DNA from: Blasia pusilla
Taxonomy: Eukaryota; Marchantiophyta; Marchantiopsida; Blasiales
DNA length: 64,000 bases
Assembly: GCA_050084515.1 (NCBI GenBank)
Contig: CM114273.1
Span: forward strand, 40,238,001-40,302,000
Reading direction: 5' to 3'
Made by a program: the position numbers and the translations under genes. Of the stretch, positions 23,834 through 35,734 are shown one piece after another. Within the stretch, counting starts at the first letter, position 1. The number at the start of each line of letters is the position of its first letter. The notes beneath the pieces were generated by a model. That model had not been told where the DNA came from, did not search any database, and saw nothing but the letters and a program-made list of their open reading frames with translations.

Positions 23834-26800
23834 GAGGGCGGTCCAGGAGGAAAAGGAGGATGGGTTGTCTCGGAACATAAGATAAGATGTTACTTGAGCT
23901 TGACGGCTGAATTCATCACCCATCCAACTCTTTGTGTGTCTTCACTAGCAGTCTAGCAACCAGGTTTACTAGATTAGGCACTAGTAATTCGGTTTGCTAG
24001 ATGAAGCGAAGTGGTGTTCTCCCACGTCCAACAATTTGAATGAGGATGAACTTGAGTGGGAAGGGAAATCAGATTTTTTGAGGCGGTGGAGTTTCCAAAC
24101 AGCCTCAAAACTGCCAATTATTTATGTTCTTTCCCTAATTTTTGGATTTTTTAAACCACATCATAAAGAAGCATATTGTTGCATTTAAGAACCCGCTTAA
24201 CACAAACTTTGGTTAACTCGGTCGATAACTTTGAATCTGTGTTTTAATGATATCTACAGATCAAGGATGAATGTGGAAAGTAGACTCGTTGGGAGCCCAC
24301 GTACATGGCTATGAGGTTATGGTTAATCTCAACATCTCCATCTCCTAAGGTAGATCCTACGACGACTTCCATGGATCAGAGCTGATTCCTTAAGCTTGCG
24401 GAAAGAAAAAAAGAAAAGTGGGGAGGGATGGCCGAAAAGACGAACAATTATGGAAGAAACGAAGCAGTAGCCATGAGATAAGATATGACCCAATAAATAG
24501 GCACAAGAACGCCATAAAGCAAGATTGGACCAACTGAAAGTCGACCGAACATTCAAAGGAAAGGAGTCACCCTTGCGTACATCCTTACATTCATTCCCAA
24601 CGAACTTAACGAAGTTACACAAAGAGAAGATCGTTGAACGACTCCCTATTGCACAGTAGCACTCAACAAACTCAAAAAGGTGCCAATTATTGGCAGAAGG
24701 GCTTGGCAGTTGGAGAGCCAGACAAGTGGAGAAGTCCGAAGCCAAATGCTAAAAAGAACACTTCTTATGATTGGAGTGATTGCTTTCAGGATGGCACCCT
24801 GGCTTCACGTAAATACATCATCCATCTGCCCCTACTGCTATGTATGAATGCACGAATGAGAAGAAGAGAGAGTGTGTTTATGTGTATATCCTAACCTTGT
24901 GTAAGAATGTCTTAACCCCTTGCCATGGTTTTGCAATACTGAATCTTGGGATGGATGGAATGAGGGTTGTGAGAACAAATAAAGAAACTCACAATAGGGA
25001 GGGACACTCTTTCATGCTAGTGATGGGTGTCAAACTTCCTTACATTAGTCTAGAATTTCCTTATGTCACTCTTTAAGTAATGCATGTCATCACTTGTTTT
25101 GAAAATGGGATATATGAAGAGATTGTATTTGGCAAGTAGTGTATGTTGCACCCTCGTGCTGCTGATAGACCCTTTTATGCCTTGGTATGCCAATGCACTA
25201 CTAAAGAGAGGTTTGAGTGAGAGCGCATGTCGTAACCTTGAAGCCATAGAATCACGCTTTGATTGGACCATCCTAGAGATGGAGCCTAAAGGACAGAGAA
25301 ATGAAGGAAACACCAAATGAGAGTAGAATGTAAGTGATGCCGTTGATAATCGTGATGCACACCTTCCTAGTATAAGCTATGAAACTCCTTGGAGGAAGTT
25401 GAGTGGGAAAACCTAAACTTGGGAAGAATACTAAGCCACTACTAATTTATCATGTAGAGGGAAGTAGGATATGCATCAATTCCAAAGTAGAAGATTGTTA
25501 GTTTTGCAAGAGCGCAATTTTTTGTAAACCATTGTAACATGAGTTCGGTCTATGAATCGGTGAAAGCCTACTAGGGTGGATGTTTCATCGCTACGAAGGT
25601 ATTTGGCTACTTCTAATCTTGTGGAACCAAAAGTTTCCCTAGTCATAAGCAAGGATATGGCATGTATTGCTTTGTGAACTAGTTTGGCATAAGAAAGCGT
25701 GTTCAGGTTATTTTAATTGACATTTTTTTTGATGGTGATAGAATTCCACATTCATTTTAACTTATACTGTAATAATTAGCATAAACATGTGCAACTCAAC
25801 GCTTAAATTATCTCCCATAATCAATTTCCAAGTGCCATTTAAAGTCAATTTCGAATGATCTTTTTGATTCACAAAGAGGGTGATCATTGACTTAAAGTGC
25901 CAGCGTCAAGATAGAGGTTAGCAATATAAAAGGCACTCTCCAGTACTAATATGTATTGAAAACCCTAATAATTATGAAAAGATAATTTTAGTTTAAAACA
26001 ATTCATATGTAATTATAAAATTAAAACTTTTATATATGACAAACAACCATTTAAAAACTTCATTTTGTGAGATGTTCGTATAGAATAAAGATGGGCCCTA
26101 TGTAACACAACATATTTGCATAGATAATCTTAATTCTATTCTAAACTTGAATACTTTCTTAGCCTTCATAGAAACTTGTCAGCATTTCCAACACTAGTTG
26201 GAATATAAATAAACTGCAAAGGAATGTGTCTTGTACACATACAAACCCATGAAAGTAAAATTGTGTAACCAAATAAAAAAATTTCCTCATAAGTTGACCA
26301 TAAATGAAAATTTCCTTCATCTTCCTGGAAAATGACTTTCTGGAAAAGTCATTTTTCTTAAAATCAGATGTAATCTTTGTTAAATTTGGAAAAAAGACTA
26401 GCTAGAAAATGGAAAAAGCCAGTATGGCTAAATCACATATCCAGGCCCAATGACAATTGACATGAATCAATATGGGAGACGTTACGAAAAGGAGAGAAAA
26501 TACTTGCTATTGCTATGGGATTCCTTGGTCTACAACGAAGTCTTTGCTAATACATAAACATCAACTATCAAGAGACCCACACGAAAGATGCTTCCAAAAA
26601 TGTGAGAGCAACTAATTCTGCAGATGTGATTCAAGCTTCTTTCCCCCTTGTCACGATTTCTTGTATCCACACATGGTGGATTCTCATGTGTAAATGTTCA
26701 ACCTTCGTGTCACACCTCATCCCAAATAAGCAGATGTCATAACACAGCAAGGTAACCTCTTCACAATGATCAGGTCGTAGATGCTTACAAAATATTGACG

Positions 26801-27134
26801 ACAATGTTGGCAGTTACACTTTTATGTGTAGTAATAACAGGTTCACAAACTCCAAAAAATGAGTTCCACAGATTGAAGTTCATTTCGTAAAAGCATCAAT
26901 TTTATTCCACACACAACTGAACCTTTCTTTAGGGGCTTGAATCTGTGATACCATCAAGGGAAAATCACCTTGTTTTAAGTTGGCCAGCTGAGTGGTTGTT
27001 GTGTGACACATCCTTAGACTGCATCAACTCAGATTCTAGGCTTGAGCTCTAACCCTTGCAAAATGTGTAAATAAGGTGACCTGCAAACTTGACACTCTTT
27101 CCAAACACCATGAAGTGAACATCTCTAAAAGCTG

Positions 27135-27168
27135 ACAGATGTGATGTGCAAGGGCACATCACATCTGT
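27135..27168. repeat. Perfect 15-bp hairpin with 4-base loop
   Basis: ACAGATGTGATGTGC at 27135-27149 pairs exactly with GCACATCACATCTGT at 27154-27168 around AAGG. It lies about 30 bp before a TGTTGAAATC motif resembling a retrotransposon LTR start (27199). Confidence 0.75.
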
Positions 27169-28458
27169 GAGAACTCTTAGTAAGATAGAGGTGGAGTGTG
27201 TTGAAATCAAAATTCTACTTCTCTCAGATCTCTTCTCTTTTAAAAATTTTTAAAGTGAAGGATAGCAGATCCCAACAGGATCTTCCACTGAACCACATAC
27301 ATGAGGGTAATCACTTACAAACATGAAAGAACAAATCTGAAATGGATTGCAAGCAGAACTAGTCAGCAACTTCTATTGAGAACTGGGCGCTTGGCACAGC
27401 AACACCTTATGAGAATACACAAGATCTGCAGAGAGGTGGTTGAAACCAAGATGCAGGAGTATGTGGTAGATTGGTTCTTGGAGCTTTCTCCACACCAATA
27501 CACATTCTTTCTTAGTTGATCAAGGCACCAGCAGGGGTTGAGGCATGTAGGAGCTAATCTCAAGACACTGCCTTAGAGGGCAGGAGTAGAAGTGAATCAA
27601 AGAAGTAGGAGAGAGAATGAATGAATAGGTTTATTGTCCACAGGGACCCCACAGGGCCATGGGACTTAGTTTTGACACCTAACAACAATTTTGGAGAGAG
27701 ATCAAGCACCAGCAAGGGCCTAAGAGGTCCTCTGAGCCAGGTGAGTGTCCCTAGTCTTCACACAACTATGCAAGAATTGAGCAATCTGAGATGTATTCCC
27801 CCTGCTTTCCCAGAGAGAGAGAGAGAGTTATATCGTTTCCTAGAAGGGGCCAGCAGAAGGGAAGGTGGAAGGGCCAGCACAACAGGAGCATGCCAGCACA
27901 TCAGGCCAGCACACCATGAGCACAATTAACATAACCAGAACTAAAAAGAATAGTTAAGAAATAACTAGAAATCGAACTGAAGTGAGAGACTTGTAACCAT
28001 GGTAATCTTCCAACCATGGTTTGTAGAACTAACCACAGTTAAAACTAAAAAAAATGGAGGAAAGATTTTGAATGGCAGACAATTTTATATGACATACTAA
28101 CAGAGTGGACATACCATTGCTTCCGGGAATCACTCAATATCTTTCCACTGGGTAAAAGAAAAGACCAATGACATATACAGACCTTTCTTCTACATAAACT
28201 GAGGTCTTAACCACCAATCCTGTTCCACATTTTATGTCTTGAGGTTCCGAAATCCATTTGACAATCTGCGTCAACAAGCAAGATCAATTGCATCAACAAG
28301 CAAGATCCATTGAAGCTCATATGAGCCCTTAAGACAACTCAAATGGGGGCACCTGTTTCCTTCTTCGGATCACTTTCAACTGTCCAATTTCAATTTGCTC
28401 TCATGTTACGTCGGGGAAGCTTGGCCTCCATCATCGATGCTACTGGTCCTTTTTAATA

Positions 28459-30525
28459 TCAGCGACGTAGAGAGTCTTCCTTTCTTGTCAAAGAATCTGT
28501 CAAGACATCCACTGCCCAGTCCTTCACATCTTCCTGCAAAAAAGAATCACGTACTTAAACTTCATAATCAGATAATTGAAGCATTAAAAAACTCCTATCA
28601 ATTAGTGGCCGAAGAATTGCCAAGTCAAAGTTCATATATGCAAATCCCAAAAATGTGTTCCAGATTCCTTCACATTATTTAGCAAGAACTATGGATAGAA
28701 TGTTGTAAGCATTCATAGAGAGCCTCTCTTCATGGAGAAATAAAATTATGGTCCACACCAAAGAGTTGAGAACGAGCCTAGCAACGTATATGTCATCACT
28801 TGCACAACAGAGAGTACAAACTATAATTCATATACTGACATACTGATACCCAGCTCCCCTACTGCTTTAATGGGTGAACAACCCAACCATTAGAATGTAC
28901 TACAGCCTCAGGTGGCATAAAAATGCTCAAAGATCACCTACATACAATAGGGAATAAGAAATTCCTAAGAAGAGTGATAAATGACTGTCACAACACTCAA
29001 AAGCTCCAATGTTTGGCATAATACAGTTCTCATGGGCTTAGAGTTAAGACTCTGCACCTTAAAATTTTGAACAAGTAATTGGCGCAGACTGCTTACTTAC
29101 AGACTAATTAGTCTAGGCCAACCTCAAGAAAAAAGAGCATGCAACTTAATTAAAATCCTTCAATATTTTCCCGTCCCATATCATACATGTGACTCCACCA
29201 ATATGTGTCGGGACAGTGATCTCCAATTTTGATCTAAAATTCTACATGCTGGACAAGTAAAATTTCCTTCTTTTGAACATATGCCTTTTTTGAGCAAAGG
29301 TTTTGACTGCAAGAAACCTGCCACGACTATTTCCAGACAGCAAATAGAGAATGAATGTACAAGGTGGCTTCTTGTTCACTGGAAACCTACAGGCCAATGG
29401 GAATCCATTGAGTCATGTGATCCGTCTCACACCTCATTCACTACCACATTTCAAGCCTTCTGCTCTGGACTCAAGAGCATAGCACGAGTTAGCACATATA
29501 TTCATGCACATGAGGAGTCTAACCTGAGCTGCAAGCTCAAGTTGTCTAACTATCATCCCTGGGAAGGAATGCTGAATTTTCAAATCTTATTAAGGGCTTC
29601 AAGACTTATATATATTTATGTACCAAGCTTAATGATTCTCCAGTTCGAATGCGTGCATTCTCCCGAGTAATTCGCGACTCAAATGGTGTGCGCGGTCGCA
29701 ATTGCTGAAGATGATCCCATACATCCCTTGAGACCATTGTTGGAGTAGCCTGGAGCTCCACTAACTCTTTAGCCTTGCGTTCGACTCGTTCTTCCTCCAG
29801 TGACTCGTCATACTGCCGCATCCAAGGTTAAACAATTCAAGAAAAACTTACTGTAAGTTGTTAACCCCTATAGGAATGGCACCCATCTACCACATTTTCG
29901 TCCAGAACAAGGAGTGATCTCCGATGTTGAAAGTTGGATTACTTCAAGAAGCTGCATAGCCCCTCATTAATTCATTGCCAGTCACTGCAAAATGAAAGCA
30001 GAGGCTTTAAGAGCTCATACAAATACTCAATGCAAGTTGTCTGAAGCATTCAACAATAAGAGCAGCCGAAGACTGGTTATTGAATGTCATCACCAAAGCC
30101 CTGATCGTCGGTCCTTCATCTCCTCTACATCTTTGGATACTAAATCTCAGGGAAAATTAAGTGATAAAAATATCCAGTCGATCCAAGAGAGGCAGTCACC
30201 AACGCTCACAAATGAAGAAATGCCCAAGGTCAATGAACGAGCTTTTCACATGTCGTTTACATTTTGATTCAATGATCTCAACAATCTGAAGCTGTGTGAA
30301 AGATCATACCATCATGGTGAGCTTAGCAGCAATGGCTACTGCAACCATCCCCAGTGCAACCTTCAAACTGGGAGTGTCATAAAACTCTCGTGACTCTGGG
30401 ATCTCCACTGCAAAGCTTTTGGGAGTCAGCTTCTGCTGACGATTCCGTGCAGATCTTCCCTGTGACTGAATAAAACTTGCCCATTGCGATCCCGCTTTCT
30501 TTCCACGACGTATAGTGCTTGACAT
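28459..30525 (-). CDS. Small conserved plant single-pass membrane protein, 3 exons
   Basis: Exons: 30310-30525 (72 codons from ATG), 29624-29812 (63 codons), 28459-28533 (24 codons plus TGA). All junctions are phase 0 with GT-AG introns (donor GTATGA, acceptor GCAG; donor GTACAT, acceptor TTTTTTGCAG), giving 159 residues. Residues 1-34 are basic and Ser-rich without acidic residues, which could be an organelle-targeting presequence. A hydrophobic segment (VALGMVAVAIAA, about residues 56-67) follows the motif FYDTPSLK. The soluble part contains RPRTPFESRITRENARIRTG, joined to EDVKDWAVDVLTDSL. I recall a conserved plant family of unknown function with this layout, and the last exon's fit supports the model. 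The biochemical role is unknown. A splice acceptor at about 30553 suggests a 5'-UTR intron. Confidence 0.85.
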
Positions 30526-32755
30526 TGGCCTACTCGGCGATGTTTGAGTTCTGCTAAGCCACTGGAAAGAGCTGGTAAGTGCATGGCTCTAGGATGGGGC
30601 AAAAAAATGTGGTTTGAGTCCTACAAAGCCACAAGGGGGACCTGAGATGCGGCAAAAGATCGTGGTCCTGGACTTCAACCTGGCGTAGATTGACAGTTAA
30701 CAGAAGCCATATCTACCTGCAAGCCTTCGGAGGAATCTGAGAGAGAGAGATCTGAGAACCAAACTGCGAAACCTTATCTTGGACAAGGAGAAACAATTCA
30801 GACCTCTTTGAAGTTGGATTCTTTAGTCAAAGCCTGACCATAGACTATGTCAGTACAATTGAGAGATAGTAATCGAGAGACTACATCACTAGCTTGTCCT
30901 GATTACAGTTAATGGTCAGATCCGTAGCATTTGCATTTGGTGATTTATAGAAGTAGGAGACTCAGGCCAATGTAAATCAAGGTACAACACCATCCAATGG
31001 CACACATTGACGGAGAAAAAGCTAGCACAAGCAATAGCCTTGCAAATGAAATCCAACAACTAGTAACACCACACACACGGCAGAAACCAGACGACGAAAC
31101 AAAATTCGTAATTTGACGACATGTGCGAAAAAACCATCTCCAATACCCTAAACCTTACAACGCAGCTTGTAGAGAGAAAATCCGCACAGTTGACAAGAGA
31201 GCTTGGCTCAAGACAGAAGAAGCTGAAAATGCAATTTTAGAGTCTAATAACCTTCAATGTGAATCGGAGGATTTTCGTATTGATCTACCAAACGAAACAT
31301 CGACTCACCCCTGGAGCTTGGAACGAGGGGAATTTCAATCCTGGTCATCATCAGTACAGATTGTGGCTGGAAAATTGGGGAGGGAGGAGTGTCTGTGTGT
31401 GTGTGTGTGGAGGTGCGGGGGGGAAGGGACCTCATGGAGAATTTCCATCGAGCGTCTAGTGACCAAACGAAAACTCCCAAGTCAGATCGACCTATACGTG
31501 GGGAATGAAAATCCTCAAGCTACCAAATTGGGAATCATTGAGTCCCCAAATTTAATTCGAAAATACATCGAAACGGTTAGCAACTGAGACCGCACCTGCA
31601 CACGCCTGCCGTCTCTTTGCTCCACTGCTGTGACGATCCCAAGGAATTCTACACTCAATCCGTGGAGGAGTTGTTTCCCCAGACTTTTAGGAAAATAAGA
31701 CTACTCCGTTACCATTTCCTCTGTCCGGACACGTTGACACTTGTGAGTAGAAGTAACGAGGCTCAAGGAATGCCACGGAGTCAATATTAGCTCCAAATCC
31801 ATGAACGAGTTCGATCGGAAGTGGTGCTCTTCCACAGCCCATGCCTTCTGCAGAGGCACTCCGCTCGGATATAATGAACGAATCTGATTGACTTCCGGCA
31901 CCCATGGACTTCAAATTCTTGCATCGATCGTACTTATATTTCGATCTTATACTTTCACTTGTTGTTTCCCCCAACTCGTTACTCATACTCACAAATATCA
32001 AATTTTAGTTAAACTAAATACAAAATTTAACCGCCTTGTGCGGCCTTTGAGAGGGGCAGGGAGAAAAACTTAGTTAGCGGGGAGGAGTCCTTTCGAATGA
32101 ATAATTAATCCCCCGCTCTTTACGGCCCCTACATGAAGGTTTAGCGGGGGATTAATTATTCATTCGAAAGGAGACACTCACATAGGCTCGACGGAAATAA
32201 AGAAAAGTACTAGGGCTTATATGGGGTTGTAATGAAATGTGGATTTCAGAATTCGACATGAAATGGTTTCTATTTGTGTTGCTCTCATGAAGATATCCCA
32301 AGTTTGAAATCCAAGTTTGGCTCCTATTTGGACATGGAGTTGAGAAGTGCCCCAATTTTCTATGTCTAAACAAGTCAAATTTCATATGCCAAGCTCCAAA
32401 ATAATGCCACTTGGACACTTGAAGATGTGACTTTCTCAACGGAATCTTCTTGTGACAAATAAAATATGAACAAATCATCTATCTATATTATTATTGGAGA
32501 GTGCTCCTTCATTTTGCAAATTCCTCTCCTCTCGACTTATGGCACTTTGTGTCAATAGGATTGCTTCCCTTCTAAACCAATAGAATAGTTTGAAAATTGA
32601 TTCAAAATGACCCTTGAGAATTGTTAGAGTTAAATATGGGAGGTAATTTAAACTTTTTCATTCCACAGGCTTCGGCTAGTTCAATATATAACAAGTCCCA
32701 CATATACAAATGGTTTAGTTTGCCTATTTACTCTCAATGGATCTTTGATGGAGCT
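30526..32755. other. Upstream/intergenic region of the membrane-protein gene
   Basis: This probably includes the promoter and a spliced 5' UTR of the gene ending at 30525, though no TATA box or start site could be fixed. A plus-strand frame of 154 codons at 31123-31587 has no recognisable domain and includes a translated GT repeat. The perfect inverted repeat at 32088-32172 lies here. Confidence 0.45.
32088..32172. repeat. Perfect 30-bp inverted repeat, 25-base loop
   Basis: The arm at 32088-32117 (TCCTTTCGAATGAATAATTA...) is the exact reverse complement of 32143-32172, around a 25-base spacer. The arms contain CCCCCGCT/AGCGGGGG at their inner ends. Nothing nearby identifies it as a terminator or transposon end. 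The perfect match implies recent origin or selection. Confidence 0.85.
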
Positions 32756-33110
32756 TGATGTAACCCTTCTTTGTTAGTTATAGTTGAGTTAGAGTGTATG
32801 ACATGTTGCGCGTAAGTGATAAAGAAGCAACCAAAAAGAGAAAAGATAAAAAATATGAGATAAAGATAAGAGTGGAGTCATAGGTTGGTGAAAGTAAGAT
32901 AAGGATGAGGCGGGGAAGATGAGATAAGGACATCAAAATCCAAAGAAGATCCTCTCATGCTATGAGAATAAGACAAGTGGCATAAGGATTGGTAGAGCTA
33001 ATTTATCTTCATTGTACCTATCTCTAATTATATAAAGGAAGAGGAGAGGCCTTGAGGGGCATTCTACCTTTGAGCAACTCTAGAGTGGTTCCATTTGTTG
33101 GAGAGTTACA
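32756..33110 (+). repeat. Putative family D 5' LTR
   Basis: It begins TGATGTAACCC (32756; TGTAACCC at 32759 is the alternative) and ends GAGTTACA at 33110, giving TG...CA ends. It contains a TATATAAAGG promoter-like box at about 33030. The 3' partner LTR is absent, so the ends are inferred from the adjoining primer site. Confidence 0.6.
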
Positions 33111-33111
33111 A

Positions 33112-33123
33112 TGATATCAAAGT
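33112..33123 (+). other. Possible primer-binding site (initiator tRNA-Met type)
   Basis: TGATATCAAAGT follows the LTR end by one base and matches the common plant TGGTATCAGAGC at 9 of 12 positions. The differences are all transitions, as expected from decay. Confidence 0.5.
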
Positions 33124-33699
33124 AAGGTTGTTCTTCTAACAAGACTGGATTATCTCTCTTGGAAGGATGACCAAGTAATGGTATATTGTTGAGAGTTAGA
33201 AAGGTTTGTTAGAGGCTGGAAGTGGCTATTGATTTGCAAGTAGAGTAATGGAGAAGGGTATTTTTGCAGGTAATGGATGGAGGGGGAGCGAGAGTGACTT
33301 CTTTTTTTTCTAAATTTTCTCGTCATCAAACTCTTATATGTAGATAGACACTAGTTCACAAGATACCTCGTATATCACTTTGGTGAAGTTTTCATGACAC
33401 AAGTGATAGAGTCTCACTTCTTGGTGATCCTCTCTATTGTTACATATGATTATTTCTGGGATTGCATTATTTATATATTATTTTAAAAAGATATGGAGAA
33501 TGGATTTGAATACGCTCCCACAAGTATTTTTTAACACTCAGTGTATAGTCCATGTGGTTTGTCGACGTAAGGTAGCATGTAGAGAGTTTATGGTGAGGAA
33601 CTTTGGCCAGGGATATTATTATAAAGTCATTACATCAACATTGTCTTTTATAGTCCCTATTGTGCGAAATTGGCACGTGTATAACTTGACTTATATTAA

Positions 33700-34619
33700 A
33701 GTGGTAGTAAAGGATGAAGGGAAAGTCGGAGTGACCATAGAAGAAACTTTGAGGGATATGATTGGTGAATTAAGAGAGTTGAGAGTTGCATTTGATCAAA
33801 GTCAAAACCAAGTCCAAGAATTAGTGCAAGAAGTTGCTTCAGTTAGAAATATGAGAGTAGAGAGCGAGAGAGAGAGAGTCCTTCCGACATGTGGGATGGA
33901 GATGGAAACCACGAGAGCCTTGACTTCAGGGCAAAGTGAGGAAACCTTAAAGGCATGAGCATTAGAGGCCCAAGCAACACAAAGAGTGATGGAGATGAAT
34001 GTCCAAGTGTCATTAATATTGAAAATGACAAAGGGATGCAAGGTAGAACTGTACAAAGAAAGTCGAGCCATGGGGGTTTTAGAGGGATGGATCATTTGTA
34101 TAAAAATCAATTTATTCTTTTTCAATATTGATGATCATATTGCATAGATGTTCGTAAGATCTTAGTTAATCCATCAAGCATTGATATTGTATCAAGGATG
34201 GGAGAGATCCTTGATTGAAACAAGTCAAAAAATGACATGGAGCGGAATGAAGCAAGGGCTACAGCAAAATTTCCAAATTGTGGATCCAATTCTCACTATT
34301 ACAATGAAACTATGGAAATTGGAGCAGAAATGTACTCTAGAGGACTATATAGAAGAGTTTCATGACTTATAGATACAAATCCGTGACATGAGTGGGGCAG
34401 AAGCCCTTGATTTGTTCAAGAGAGGTTTGAAGAGGAGGGCGCGTCAAGAAGTGATTCAAGACAACCCGAAGGATATCAATGAAGTAATCGCATGTGCCCA
34501 ACATATGGCGAATATGTACGAAGGAAGAGGAGAGGTAGTTGCTTCCATGAACAACCACTACAGATCCACATCCATGCCTATAGAAAGGAATGTAATGCTT
34601 AGGGCATGGAGAGGCTAAA
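33700..34619 (+). pseudogene. Family D gag, interrupted
   Basis: A coiled-coil-prone stretch (ETLRDMIGELRELRVAF, about 33750) leads into a Ty3/gypsy gag core: WSGMKQGLQQNFQIVDP, TLEDYIEEFHDL, MSGAEALDLFKRGLKRRARQ and DINEVIACAQHMANMYEG. In-frame stops at about 33956, 34145 and 34370 break it, and it ends at 34619 before any zinc knuckle. Gag would assemble the retrotransposon particle. Confidence 0.8.
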
Positions 34620-34810
34620 TGGATAATACAACATAAATCTTAGCCATCAAACATGCACTAGAAGTGGATCATAGGTTCAACCTCTACTCTTCTTTGCCTC
34701 TCCGCAAAACGCTCGTTACCTTGAGCTTTGCAATCATAAGTCTTGAGTTGAGTCTTAAAGACTCAATTAGTCATGCGCTTGGTAGGTAGCCGTGTAGTTA
34801 TGGTTGCATT

Positions 34811-35071
34811 AAAATGGACAAGTCCATCCCAAAAAAATTTGGATATCTTTGTGGATATGGACTGTAAGAGGTGGGACCTATATTTATTGCTCATGGTGGG
34901 AGGAAGGGTAAGGGCGGGCAAAGAAGAAAGAGGGGAGGGAGTGGAGGTCAGGTGGATGAAGGGACGAGTAAGCAAAAATAAAGAGACGAGTGAGAATAAG
35001 AAAGAGGGAAGATAGGGCCGACATGGATAAGTCCTTCCAAAGGATGGACATAAGTGTACGGATATGGACTT
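34811..35071. repeat. Possible MITE-like segment next to A3
   Basis: GGACAAGTCCATCC near the left end resembles the reverse complement of GGATATGGACTTTGTC at the right end. GGA(C/T)AAGTCC also recurs directly (about 34818 and 35027). The terminal match is imperfect and partly overlaps the first bases of the A3 LTR, so the call is tentative. Confidence 0.25.

Positions 35072-35734
<663 letters not shown>

Larger units (their letters stand above)
21231..28458. other. Intergenic region, no gene recognised
   Basis: The left part (21.5-23.6 kb) is GC-richer, and the rest is AT-rich. The longest frames (22417-22836 plus, 24329-24745 minus) have no recognisable domain and contain low-complexity Phe- and Ser-rich stretches. 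Structures seen are degenerate repeats at 22860-23400, a GGAC microsatellite, a short perfect hairpin at 27135-27168 and a 37-bp motif at 27614-27650 that recurs inside the A3 LTR. The right end would hold the 3' untranslated region of the membrane-protein gene. Confidence 0.5.
32756..34619 (+). mobile_element. Family D Ty3/gypsy remnant: 5' LTR plus decayed gag
   Basis: A short LTR (about 355 bp) is followed by a primer-binding-site-like sequence and, from about 33700, a gag frame with stops. Nothing of pol remains. About 200-450 bp further on, family A copy A3 begins (35072). The gag and LTR differ from families A-C. Confidence 0.7.

Noticed and set aside
24329-24745. 138-codon minus-strand frame
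   Set aside because: No recognisable motif, and opposite to another open frame. Treated as chance.
31123-31587. 154-codon plus-strand frame
   Set aside because: Includes a translated GT repeat, lacks any domain, and lies in the likely promoter region of the minus-strand membrane-protein gene.
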